A stretch of 64,000 bases of DNA from Agapanthus africanus (taxonomy: Eukaryota; Streptophyta; Magnoliopsida; Asparagales; Amaryllidaceae): NCBI GenBank assembly GCA_030015575.1, contig CM057337.1:381261582-381325581 (forward strand), given 5' to 3'. Position numbers and translations under genes: made by a program. Under the pieces are notes generated by a model. It was not told the DNA's origin. It saw only the letters and a list, made by a program, of their open reading frames with translations, and ran no database searches. This document shows, one piece after another, positions 1 through 10,301 of this stretch. Positions within the stretch are counted from its first letter, which is position 1, and each line of letters starts with the position of its first letter.

Positions 1-885
1 AATGGTTTTTCTCACTTGTTTGTGCACATTGTATATGTGATATATTTTTGTGCACAAGATTGTATCATGTTTGATGATGCATGATAACTTGGGTTTGTGT
101 AAAGATTAAACCATGGTTATATGGATGGTTAGGGTTTTATTTTCTTATTCATTTATTTATTTATTTATTCTTTTTGGAAAATAAAAAGCATAATGAGAAA
201 AATGGTGGCTTTCTTTGTTTGCATCTTGAAGCTTCATGAAGCTTTGACTAAGTGACCATTTTGTCTCATGCTTAACCCTAACCACTCCATCTAACCTTAG
301 TTAAATCTCTACACTGAACCATGGTTTGTATATGATAAGAATTTATTTTTCTTTTCTATTTAATTTTTCTTATCATATCATTATCTTCATCTTCTTCTTC
401 TTCTTCACATGAAGAAAGCTTGCCTCATCAATGGCAAGTGAAGAAATCAAGTGAGAAATCCAATTCTAAAGTGAACCCACTTCCTATTTCTTCATCCTCT
501 ACCTCTTGCCAAGTAGTATAGGGTGTTTTCTTCACAAGTTTCATGACTTGGTGAAGTGGGAGCTTGATCCAGTGATGCCTCGACGTAGATCATCTTCGGC
601 ATCGTCGTCGATGACCTGGCCCGCTTTTTCTCCGATGAAGCCGATGCTAGAGTCATGGTTCGATTTGGACAGCGGAGAGGACTTCATCATGGAGCTATGG
701 AGGTGGAGAAACGGATCTACAAAGGTTGTATTTCCGTTCTTTTAGTTTAGTTGTAAACTAGTTTCATTGTTTCGCCTATATATCTAGTTAACGATCCGTA
801 TTAGGGTTTCTCAGCACCCGTAAAAATTGAAATTGGCATGGTTGATGCCTTGTGAGACCTCATTATTGTGCCTAGGAACCCTACA
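1..885 (+). repeat. 5' LTR of element A (3' portion)
   Basis: Ends in CCTAGGAACCCTACA one base before the primer binding site. It matches the right end of the 3' LTR with a constant offset of 8139. It contains TTTAT and TTC microsatellite runs near 150-170 and 385-402, and a short open frame starting MPRRRSSSAS at 575. A weak TATA-like stretch (CTATATATC) lies near 776-784. Confidence 0.95.
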
Positions 886-886
886 G

Positions 887-898
887 TGGTATCAGAGC
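887..898 (+). other. Primer binding site of A (initiator Met tRNA)
   Basis: TGGTATCAGAGC, the standard plant copia primer site complementary to the 3' end of initiator Met tRNA, one base after the LTR end. Confidence 0.96.
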
Positions 899-1088
899 CT
901 AGCTAGAGCCTTAGGCGATACTTAGACGATGTTAGAAACCCGATCGAACCGAAACCCTAAACCCAAAATTGCTCTCTGTACTTTTTTCAAAAACAGGGTT
1001 TTTTCCAGATTAAAAATGCTTAAAAAATTCAGCAGGGAATTATAAGAATTACGGTGCAAAAATTTCCTAAAGATGAGTCTAAAGAGCG

Positions 1089-1129
1089 GCGGAACCACGG
1101 CAGAAGCATGGCTTCTGCGGCGGTTCCGC
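1089..1129 (+). other. Leader hairpin 1 of A
   Basis: Arms 1089-1107 and 1111-1129, loop ATG, 17 of 19 positions pair. The apical stem is CAGAAGC/GCTTCTG. The same hairpin with altered but still paired bases occurs in E (23669-23709), B (17946-17990) and F (52374-52414). Confidence 0.8.
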
Positions 1130-1329
1130 GGCCAAATGATGGGATCTGCCTTCAAATTTTGCATAGTAATTCCTATATTCAGGTGCTGTATTTTCTGGGA
1201 ATTTTTAATATTTATTCAGGAGTTGAATATTCTGGGTTGTTTTGGGGATTCGATGATTCGATCGGATTATCAGACTTTGTCTTTGTGTTTTCCAGATAAT
1301 TTTAGAATATGTTAAAAAGTTCGACCGGA

Positions 1330-1337
1330 TATAAATA
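1330..1337 (+). promoter_or_regulatory. TATA-like box inside leader of A
   Basis: TATAAATA in the context GACCGGATATAAATACC, about 432 bp after the primer site. Found at nearly the same distance in E (23911-23918) and F (52164-52171, minus). A promoter role is inference. Confidence 0.4.
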
Positions 1338-3002
1338 CCCAATTTTTCCCCTGTCGGGAAATTTCCAAGTGTTGGATTTTTCCGTGGTTTAACGACGTTC
1401 TAAGTAGTGCAAGTTACGCGATGGACCCTCTAGAAGACAACGAACCTTAACTCGATTATGTGACCGTCTTGAACTGCCCTTTGAACCTTCGGGTTTGGGG
1501 CAGTACGGCGTGCCACATGTGAGGCGTTGGCTTGACCCTTCTACGGCTGGACCGTTGGTACTGAGGCACGAAGTGAATGTTTTTAGACTTATTTCATGTG
1601 TTGAGCTGTATCGGGAAAACTTAGGTGTTTGAATGTTCGATCGGAAAGTTTAACATTTTCTATTTATCTGGAATGGGATACAATAATTGGAATTCATAAG
1701 TAGTTATGAGATAACTGAATGAATGTTATAAACATAGCAGTTTAGTCTCACTTGATCGGTTCCCACGGAATTTTGATGCGATCAAAAGTCCGTCGTAATC
1801 ACGTAGCGTATGCGGATACTCGCCGGGTAAACTTAATAGACAGCCTCACTCCATAGCCCCGACCAAGTGACTGTAGGAGAACCCCGTCGCCGAAAGCGTC
1901 CATTCGGGTGCTCGCGGCAGCGGTGTTCCGCCTTGGTGCACTTCGTCGCAGGTATCGGGGGTGCGGCCGCCTACTAAAGTTTGCGACGAGCATTCGATCA
2001 GGATGTCGGGAATCTTGCTAAATTGCCCGACTTGACATTGAAAAGAGTTTTTGATAATGAGACTAAAATGCGGGGTTTATAATTGTTAGGCATGCGATGT
2101 CTAAGGAATTCATTTGATTAGGCATGCGATGTCTATGCAGGTTGCGGATTCCAACTGTTGTAGTTTTACACTTTCTTTTCTGTGGCCGTAAGTGTAATAT
2201 GTGATATCCCCGGTTTCGTTGCTATATGTCAACGACAATTGGGATGCGCATATTTACCTACGTTAATGACATGTGATGTTATGTGTTGCTGGATATGTTA
2301 TATTGGATCGTCGTGTTTGAATAGCCGGGGTTTTTTATGTGAGATGAGTGTTTTTCATTTTCATTCATGTAAAAACTTGTATGTAATATTCTTTTATTGG
2401 GGCACTTCCAGGTTGCGGAAGATCTCACCGTTTGTATATTATTTACTTTTCCGCACTAGGATAGACCCAAGGAGGGGAGCACAAGTAACCGGGTTCTGGG
2501 GTCCAGTAGGAGACCAACTCGAGGAGTCGAGTCCGGGTCTCCTAACTCCAGAATTGGTAGGGTTGCTTGCCGCTCTCGTAGGGGTCTAGGGGTGTGGGTT
2601 TGGCTATACATCGCGACCGTGGAATCCGTGTTTTATACTGGCTCGTATTGAAAACACGGACGTCCTAGTATATCCAATATTTCATATAATTCTTCTGCTG
2701 CGATATCTGTGATGTGATCATGTGATGTTCTGTGATGGATACTTTATATAGTATATATGATATATTATATTGACGTTACTTATGTTTTACACCCGCGCTA
2801 GCCCTGCCCCGCTCTGCCGTTAGTTACCTAACCTAACGGTGCACGAGGGGACATCGAGGCGAATGCGGATGGCATAAGTCTACGTCGTATTTATCTGTGA
2901 TGTTTAGGTACTTACATGATGGGACGTCATTAATGTGATTAATGATATAAAAAGAAACCTAAGATGTTGTAGAATCGAATTTCAAAATAAAACAGGTAGC
3001 TA

Positions 3003-3260
3003 CAGTTCTTGCTTTGCACAGCGGTATATGTGATATATCCTGCACCTTATTCGATAAGGAAAGGACCGAGATCCCTTCACCGGGAGTGACTCCTTTAGCA
3101 ATAACTGGCAGATGCTACACACTCGGTTTGTTTTCTGATTGCTTTTAAGAGTTTTTTCTTTGCACAATGATATATATGATATATCCCGCACCTCATTCGA
3201 CGAGGAAAGGACCGACGATCACTTCACCGGGAGTGACTCCTTTAGCAAAACTAGAAAAGC
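3003..3260 (+). repeat. Duplicated leader block of A
   Basis: Two direct units of about 110-120 bp. Each runs from CTTTGCACA through a GATATATC palindrome and GAGGAAAGGACCGA-like sequence to CACCGGGAGTGACTCC. The same two-unit block is in B (10430-10695), E (25602-25862), F (50230-50490) and D (62470-62735). Confidence 0.85.
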
Positions 3261-3394
3261 CTCAAAAACACTCCATTTTAAAATCATTTGATTCTGCAAC
3301 GATATCAAGTTCATTACGCAATAGGTTTTCAGAAAAACCTCTCGTAACCCTCCGTCATTTCAGATAAGTCCTACTTAGTATTCGTGCTACGTTT

Positions 3395-3589
3395 GTTGAC
3401 CTCCGTCAAGGCGTAGTGTGCGGTAGCTAACTAGTATTTATCTGCTTATGCATATGATGCAGATTGGATTAGGGTAGTCGTGCGGCCTTGTTGACCTCCG
3501 TCAAGGGTCGTGCGGGTGGGTTTAATTCGATCAAGAAATGACGGGTTAAACTTGACTAGTAGCCTATGGTTTGTTGGCCTCCGTCAAGG
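3395..3589 (+). other. Triple matched hairpins of A
   Basis: GTTGACCTCCGTCAAGG at 3395-3411 and 3490-3506, and with one change at 3573-3589. Each has stem TTGAC/GTCAA and sits within an outer context that often pairs too (CTACG/CGTAG at the first, CCTATG/CATAGG at the third). The sequence between the three sites is unrelated, so this is not a simple tandem repeat. Confidence 0.85.
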
Positions 3590-4037
3590 TCATAGGGTAC
3601 TAGGGGCAAAATTATCGGGAATTTCAAGTGTTGAAATTTGCAATGAGATTGCATACCTTCTATGAGATAGTTGGATCCCGATACCCGCTGCGAGTAATTG
3701 TTACTCCTGGGAGAATTTTACGCATTACAATTAGCCGATCAAGTAGGTGTCTAGAAAGGTGTCAACGGGGTTACGTCTCTGGGAAAACGAGGTTTACATT
3801 AATTAGGTTCATGCGAAAGCACGGGGGACCTCCCTCAAAGTACCGACACTGGCTTGGCTGAAAGATTGGCGAACTTGTAGTGTGTAATTAATCCCGGCTA
3901 GTCTTTCCTTTTAGGGTTTGAAGGAAGATTTGATGAAAAGCAGTGGGAGCCATCCTGATTAGATAAAATAAAAACCAATCTATTTTTGCAAGAGCGCACG
4001 CTGAGTGTTTTCTTCTCTCTCTCTCCAGGTAGCGACC

Positions 4038-6790
4038 ATGTCACGCCTTAATCAAGATAATAAAACGGATTATTGACCGAACCCGCTTGTTATACTGAGC
4101 TGGGGAACGTTGGTCCCGCTTCAACTTATAATTTTTATAAGACAGAGCAGGAAATTGGGGATTACCAGAATTCCCGTGCCGCCCAAACGAAGAGAGTGTA
4201 TGCTGATGCATCATCTTCGGGTGTGTTCGTTACAAAGAACTGTTTCTCTGTATCCTCTACGTCCTGGGTATGTGATACCAGATCAGGATCCCAGATATGT
4301 AATCAGTTACATAGGGCTACAGTTAGGTAGAGAACTGAGAACGGGTGATATGTTTCATGAGGCAGAAAACGGGGCAAGTGTTGCAGCCAAGTCTGTTGGT
4401 CACTGTCACCCTGTATTCCAAATACATTGATTCTGAACGAATGTTATTAGATACCGAACCTGATATACAAAATCATATCAATCTCTTTATAAGTAAAGAA
4501 ATAATAAAATTTTGTATAGTTGGATAATGTTTTGAACATTTCCTATATCAAAAGTTGATCGGATCAGGCACGTTATCTAAAAGCATTGATGTTCTAAATC
4601 AAACTACAGTTCTTTAGTATACGGAACACAAACAAGAGGAAGAGTTCAGAACTGAACGAATCCTTCTTGAGGCATTGTAGACTAGGTCATATCAATGCGA
4701 CCCGACTGGCTGAAGTTACATTTTTAGATGCATATTTAAATCAGTTTGAATTTACATCTTGTGAAACTTGCCAATCATGTCACAAAGATAAGATGACCAT
4801 AGCTCTGTTTACTGGAAACAGAGAAAGAGTTAGTAAACTCTTGGGACCGATACATGATGATGTATGTAAGGTCCCCTGTCTACACATGCCAAGACCAGTT
4901 CTTTGGACTTCGTTACATTCTCTGATAATCTCTCAAGATTCAGACATATGTTCTTATTGAAACACAAGTCCGAACCTTTTGAGATATTCACAGAATATAA
5001 GTTAGAAATAGAGAACCAATACGGGTATAAGTATTATGTCCTTTGATGAGATCAAGGAGGAGAATACTTGAGCACGAAATTCTTGGACTTTTCTAAAGGA
5101 GAATGAGATTCTCTCTCAGCATTACTCCTCCGTATACACCATAGCACGATGGTATATCGGGGCGGAGCAATCACACCCTATATGATAAGGTGTGCTCTAT
5201 GATGAGTACTACTGAGTTACCTATTTCCTTTTTGGGAGTTGTGCACTTGATAAGCTGCATATCAATTGAATAGGGTTCGAATCAGATCACAGCCTACCAC
5301 TCCATATGAGATATGGTATGGGAAGAGCCCATGTCTTAAGCTAGTTAAGATTTGGGGTTGTCCGGCCTATGTATGAAAAGCAAAATCCGGATAAGCTCGA
5401 GGCAAGGTCAGTTATGTAGAACTGGAAATGTTCCAGTCATACAAACTGCAGCTGATGATTTGGTAAAACCAAAGGATTCAGTAGATACCAACGAACCTCA
5501 GCCACTCCGCCGATCTAGTAAGGTTCCTCACCCGCCTGAGAGATACTTCGGTTTCTCTATGACAGTGGGAGCGAGGATTGCATCATGAGATGATGACCCA
5601 ACTATTTTCGAGCAGGCCATCGAGAGCAGGACTCTGTAAGAAAGGCTGGATGCTTAGCGATCTGAGATGGAATCCTTATACACCAACAAAGTATGGACTT
5701 TGGTTGCTATATCTGAAGGGTTAAATCCCCAACAGGAGCAAGTATATCTTGAGAAGATTACTTGGTGTAGATGGAAAAGTTGAGACTTTCAAAGCTAGAC
5801 TTGTTAAGAGTTTTCGTCATCGACCAGGCGTGGATAATGATGAAACCTTTTCAAGTGGCTATGCTTAAGTCCATCCAGATCCTACTTGCCACATCTACAT
5901 ACCTTGACTATGATATCTGGCGGTTGGGTGCCATGACTGCTTTTCTAAAATGATGTTTTAGAAGAGGGAGTCTGTAAGTACACAGTCAGAGGGCTTTGTA
6001 GACAGTGGGAGCAGCGGAAACGTGTGCAAGATGGTTTATGTGATAAAGCAGGTATTGCGGAGTTGGAACATCTGTTTTGATGGATTAGTCAAACAGTTTG
6101 ACATCATCAAAATGGTAGATGAACCTTGTATAAACAAAAGGGTAGTAGGGAGTATGGTGATGATCCTCGTAGAGTACGTGGATGACATACTCTTGATAGG
6201 GAAGAAGTTTCCTATGCTACGCTCGGTCAATCTCCGCTTATCACAATGATTCTACATAAAGGATCAAAATGATACCTCCTAAATCCTGGACTTGCATCTA
6301 TGAGATAGATCTAATTGGATGTTAGGATACTCACTAGTTGTAGTGAGATGGTATCAATTGATCCTGGGCAGAATCACAGGAAGTGTTCCAGGGTGATAAA
6401 GACGACTGAGTGTCAGTCACAGGCATTGTCTTTACCCTCAGTAAAGGGACGGTATGTTGGAAGAGTTCCAAGCTAGATACCGTGGCATACTAGATGCTGC
6501 CAAAGAGGATGTTTGGGTGTATATTGGTTCATGAGATGAACTACGTTCCAACCATTGTGTGACAATGGAGTTGTGGCTTATGCCAAGGAACGCCCGTCCC
6601 ATCAATGATCCAGATTTATTCTAAGGCAGTATCACCTGATCATGGAGATGGTTGATCTCCAAGGAGATCGAGGTTAGGAGAGTAGACTCAGAGGACAGCA
6701 CGGCGGATCCACTCACAAAGGCCTATTCCCAGAGAGAGATTTTTATGGGATGGTTGAGTATGAGATACTGCAACCACTGCTACAGATGGC
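4038..6790 (+). pseudogene. Degenerate copia pol of A (PR-INT-RT-RH)
   Basis: Remnant of a copia polyprotein with many stops and frameshifts. Readable pieces include the pre-integrase zinc region (GHINATRLAE at about 4690, then ETCQSCHKDKMT), the RT active-site box EYVDDILLIG near 6170-6200, and RNase H C-terminal traces up to the polypurine tract. Compared with D it lacks about 210 bp of RT (junction near 6326) and about 100 bp covering the first catalytic Asp of RNase H (junction near 6380). Both deletions also occur in F, and the second in E. It cannot encode an active enzyme. The only candidate ATG is at 4038, directly after the pyrimidine tract. Confidence 0.88.
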
Positions 6791-6797
6791 CCTAGTG

Positions 6798-6809
6798 CAA
6801 GTGGGAGAT
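6798..6809 (+). other. Polypurine tract of A
   Basis: CAAGTGGGAGAT directly before TGTTAG of the 3' LTR; the usual second-strand primer of Angela-type elements. Confidence 0.9.
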
Positions 6810-9024
6810 TGTTAGTTATATGTATGCCCTAGAGGCCATTACTGTACATAGGATGTATGTTGTAGTGGATGCTGGGACATATATAGGGAGGACTTTCTTG
6901 CTCGACATGATAGTATGCTATCTGGTTGCTCTTTACCTTAACGTGTACACTGATTGTCTCTTTGTTACATGTTGGTAAAGCCCTTAGGATGTGTACTTGA
7001 CTACCTGGACTATGATGCAGATCATACTAGTAGGAACAGATAGTCTATAAGTACATCCTTCAAAGTCCCTAGTCGTGGGTGTATCGAGACGGGGCATCGA
7101 TATACCAAAGTAGACTAGCGTATACCTTCTCGACCCATACAGATGGGCGATGGATGATCCCATATCCATTGGTGTTTGACATCAGAGATGATATACGGGT
7201 GCTCAGTGGAGACTGGGTACACTGGACGGACTCGCCGAGAACTCCCAGATGGTATTATACCTTACGTCAGATGGCAGTTCTCTGGTGACACTGGTACAGA
7301 GTAGTTTGGTGACCCGAGATCGTCATAGAGTCTTGTGTGGTTCCCACTGTGCTTTGATTTCCACCTTACCACGTCCAAGAGGGCGTGCAAAACGGTGGTT
7401 TTTGGGTACAGTCCCGAGTCACATAGAGGCAATGAGCGATAGGAGGGGATTCGTCTCTCCCGGTATAGGGAGTTGATGTTGCGCTGTGTTCGATTGGCTA
7501 TAACCGGAAAACCCTGGCCAGGGTTGCTGAAATTTACTGGTATGTGTTACCAGTAGTTTCTCGAACTGTTATAGTCCTCATATCAACACGACTTATCGAG
7601 CTATTGGGGTCTGACGTTTACCACCCCTAGGCAAGATATGCGACATATCAGACGATCAGACCGGACTGTACGGTAAGTGTTACTGGTTGGATTCACAGGA
7701 GTATGAGCGGGCTTGCTCGTCGATCTTCTGATCGCTCAATACCCGGGTGGCCGTTACGTTTAGCAGACCGCTTGCGGCTTGTGGGTGTTTGATATGATCA
7801 TCACCTGCTGCCGGCGTATTGACGAGTCTTTAGAGTCCTACACAGAGGTTTCCTGGCTCAAGCAAAACGAAATAGGAGCGCATATGAGATATGTGCGGGA
7901 CCGAGAATAATGCGTGTATGTGATACCATATTTCATTCTCACGATGAATGTGTCGAATGGTTATATGCGATATAACCTAGTTATCGAATCAAGGATTGAT
8001 TCGATAAAACGATACATTGTATACTACTCGGTTGTGTGCGACATGACCGGATCATTGAATCAAGTGTTGATTTAATGATTTAATGCATAAATATATATTT
8101 GATATATTACTTTGCATTAACTAGTATTGGTTCACTTTAGATGGTTTTTCTCACTTGTTTGTGCACATTGTATATGTGATATATTTTTGTGCACAAGATT
8201 GTATCATGTTTGATGATGCATGATAACTTGGGTTTGTGTAAAGATTAAACCATGGTTATATGGATGGTTAGGGTTTTATTTTATTATTCATTTATTTATT
8301 TATTTATTCTTTTTGGAAAATAAAAAGCATAATGAGAAAAATGGTGGCTTTCTTTGTTTACATCTTGAAGCTTCATGAAGCTTTGACTAAGTGACCATTT
8401 TGTCTCATGCTTAACCCTAACCACTCCATCTAACCTTAGTTAAATCTCTACACTAAACCATGGTTTGTATATGATAAGAATTGATTTTTCTTTTCTATTT
8501 AATTTTTCTTATCATATCATTATCTTCATCTTCTTCTTCTTCTTCACATGAAGAAAGCTTGCCTCATCAATGGCAAGTGAAGAAATCAAGTGAGAAATCC
8601 AATTCTAAAGTGAACCCACTTCCTATTTCTTCATCCTCTACCTCTTGCCAAGTAGTATAGGGTGTTTTCTTCACAAGTTTCATGACTTGGTGAAGTGGGA
8701 GCTTGATCTAGTGATGCCTCGACGTAGATCATCTTCGGCATCGTCGTCGATGACCTAGCCCGCTTTTTCTCCGATGAAGCCGATGCTAGAGTCATGGTTC
8801 GATTTGGACAGCGGAGAGGACTTCATCATGGAGCTATGGAGGTGGAGAAACGGATCTACAAAGGTTGTATTTCCGTTCTTTTAGTTTAGTTGTAAACTAG
8901 TTTCATTGTTTCGCCTATATATCTAGTTAACGATCCGTATTAGGGTTTCTCGGCACCCGTAAAAGTTGAAATTGGCATGGTTGATGCCTTGTGAGACCTC
9001 ATTATTGTGCCTAGGAACCCTACA
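6810..9024 (+). repeat. 3' LTR of element A
   Basis: 2215 bp, TGTTAG..CCCTACA. Starts with the Angela/BARE-like ATGCCCTAGAGGCC. Contains two palindromes: TTATCGAATCAA/GGA/TTGATTCGATAA (7981-8007) and a related one at 8051-8079. The short MPRRRSSSAS frame of the 5' LTR is interrupted here by a TAG. Confidence 0.95.
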
Positions 9025-9665
9025 ATAAGAAGGATTCAATCATTTCTGAACTATTCCTCTTGTGTGTGTTCTAAATACTTTGAACTGTGGTTTGATTTAG
9101 AACTTATATGCTATTATATAACGTGCCTGATGGAATGAACTCTTGATTCAGGAAAATGTTCACAACATTAACCTCCAATACAGAATTATGTCCTTCTTTA
9201 ACTTATTAAAGAAAACGATGTAATGTTGTTTATCTGGTTTGGAATGTAATAACATTCGTTCAGAATCAATGTATTTAATACAAGGTGATATCTGCCAACA
9301 GATTTTGCTGCAACACTTGCACCATTCACTAACTCTTAGAGATATATCACCCATTCTCAGTTCTCTACCTATCTACTGCCCATGTAACATATTACATATG
9401 CGGGATCCTGACCCGGTATCAAATACCTAGGATATAGAGGATACTGAGAAACAGTTCTTGGTAATGAACACACCTGAAAAATATGCATCAACATAAAGTT
9501 TTTTCGATTGGGTAGTATGGGAATCCAGATATTCCCCTTATTCCTGCTCGGGCTTATAATAATTATAAGATAGAGCAGAACCAACGTTCCCTAGCTCAGT
9601 ATAAAAAGCAGGTTCGGTCAATGCATCCATATTATTATCTTGATTAAGGCATGACATGGTCGCTA
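9025..9665 (-). pseudogene. Degenerate protease and pre-integrase remnant of B
   Basis: Reverse complement of the region that in D encodes the DTG protease and the start of the pre-integrase zinc region. It has several stops. Sequence equivalent to the D protease motif lies near 9400-9430. It is cut at 9024 by insertion of A. As in all copies, no gag lies upstream of the protease. Confidence 0.8.
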
Positions 9666-10106
9666 CCAGGAGAGAGAGAGAAGAAAACACTCTGCGTGCG
9701 CTCTGCAAGATTAGATTGGTTATTAGTTTATCTAATCAGGATGGCCCCCACTGTTGTAGTCAAATCTACCTTCAAACCCTAAATGGTAAGACTAGCCGGG
9801 ATTAATTACACCGTATAAATACGCCAATCTTTCGGCTAGGCCATTGTCGGTACTTTTAGGGAGGTACCCCGTGTTTTTGCATGAACCTGATTAAAATAAA
9901 ACTCATTTTCCCAGGGGCGTAACCCTGTTAACACCTTTCTAGACACATACTTGATCGGCTAATTGTAATGTGTAAAACTCTCTCAGGAGTATCTCTTACT
10001 TGCAGTGGGTATCGAGATCCAACTATATCATAGAAGGAATGCAATCTCTTTGCAAATTTCAACACTTGAAATTCCCGATAATATTTTTGCCCCTAGCATC
10101 CTATGA

Positions 10107-10301
10107 CCTTGACGAAAGCCAACAAACCATAGTCCACTAGTCAAGTTCAATCTGTATATTTCTTGATTGAATTAATCCCACCCGCACGACCCTTGACGAA
10201 TGCCAATAAAGTTGTACGACTACCCTAATCCAATCGCATCATATGCTTAAACAGATAAGCACTAGTTAGCTACCGCACACTACGCCTTGACGAAATCCAA
10301 C
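10107..10301 (-). other. Triple matched hairpins of B
   Basis: On the element strand: GTTGGCTTTCGTCAAGG (10107-10123), ATTGGCATTCGTCAAGG (10191-10207), GTTGGATTTCGTCAAGG (10285-10301). The stem TTGGC/GTCAA keeps pairing in RNA through a G-U pair. The three copies have begun to diverge from each other. Confidence 0.75.

Larger units (their letters stand above)
899..4037 (+). other. Non-coding leader of A (no gag)
   Basis: About 3.1 kb between primer site and protease. I find no gag here: no zinc knuckle (CX2CX4HX4C) and no frame longer than about 135 codons. It holds a 19-bp stem hairpin (1089-1129), a TATA-like box (1330-1337), a duplicated block of about 130 bp (3003-3260) and three matched hairpins (3395-3589). 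The same landmarks in the same order occur in elements E and F, and in the visible parts of B and D. It ends in a pyrimidine tract and CAG (about 4010-4028) that resembles a 3' splice site. Confidence 0.85.
1..9024 (+). mobile_element. Copia element A (Angela-like), 5' end cut by window edge
   Basis: LTR retrotransposon of Ty1/copia Angela/BARE type. Order: partial 5' LTR, Met-tRNA primer site, long leader without gag, broken protease-integrase-RT-RNase H region, polypurine tract, complete 3' LTR. The visible 885 bp of the 5' LTR align without gaps to 8140-9024 with about nine substitutions by eye (near 1%), so the insertion is recent. The right flank is the integrase region of element B, so A landed inside B. 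The right target-site duplication should be ATAAG (9025-9029); its partner is left of the window. Confidence 0.93.

Noticed and set aside
386-402. TTC microsatellite as a functional tract
   Set aside because: Simple repeat that also varies in length between LTR copies; no signal beyond slippage.
887-898. tRNA gene fragment
   Set aside because: The 12-base match is the primer binding site; no tRNA fold is present nearby.
2182-2589. 135-codon frame as a gene
   Set aside because: The first codon is GTG, not ATG, and the region is non-coding leader; only the shorter ATG version is mentioned as a weak finding.
3395-3589. CRISPR-like spacing of the triple hairpins
   Set aside because: Only three units, eukaryotic retrotransposon context and conserved 'spacers' between elements rule out a CRISPR array.
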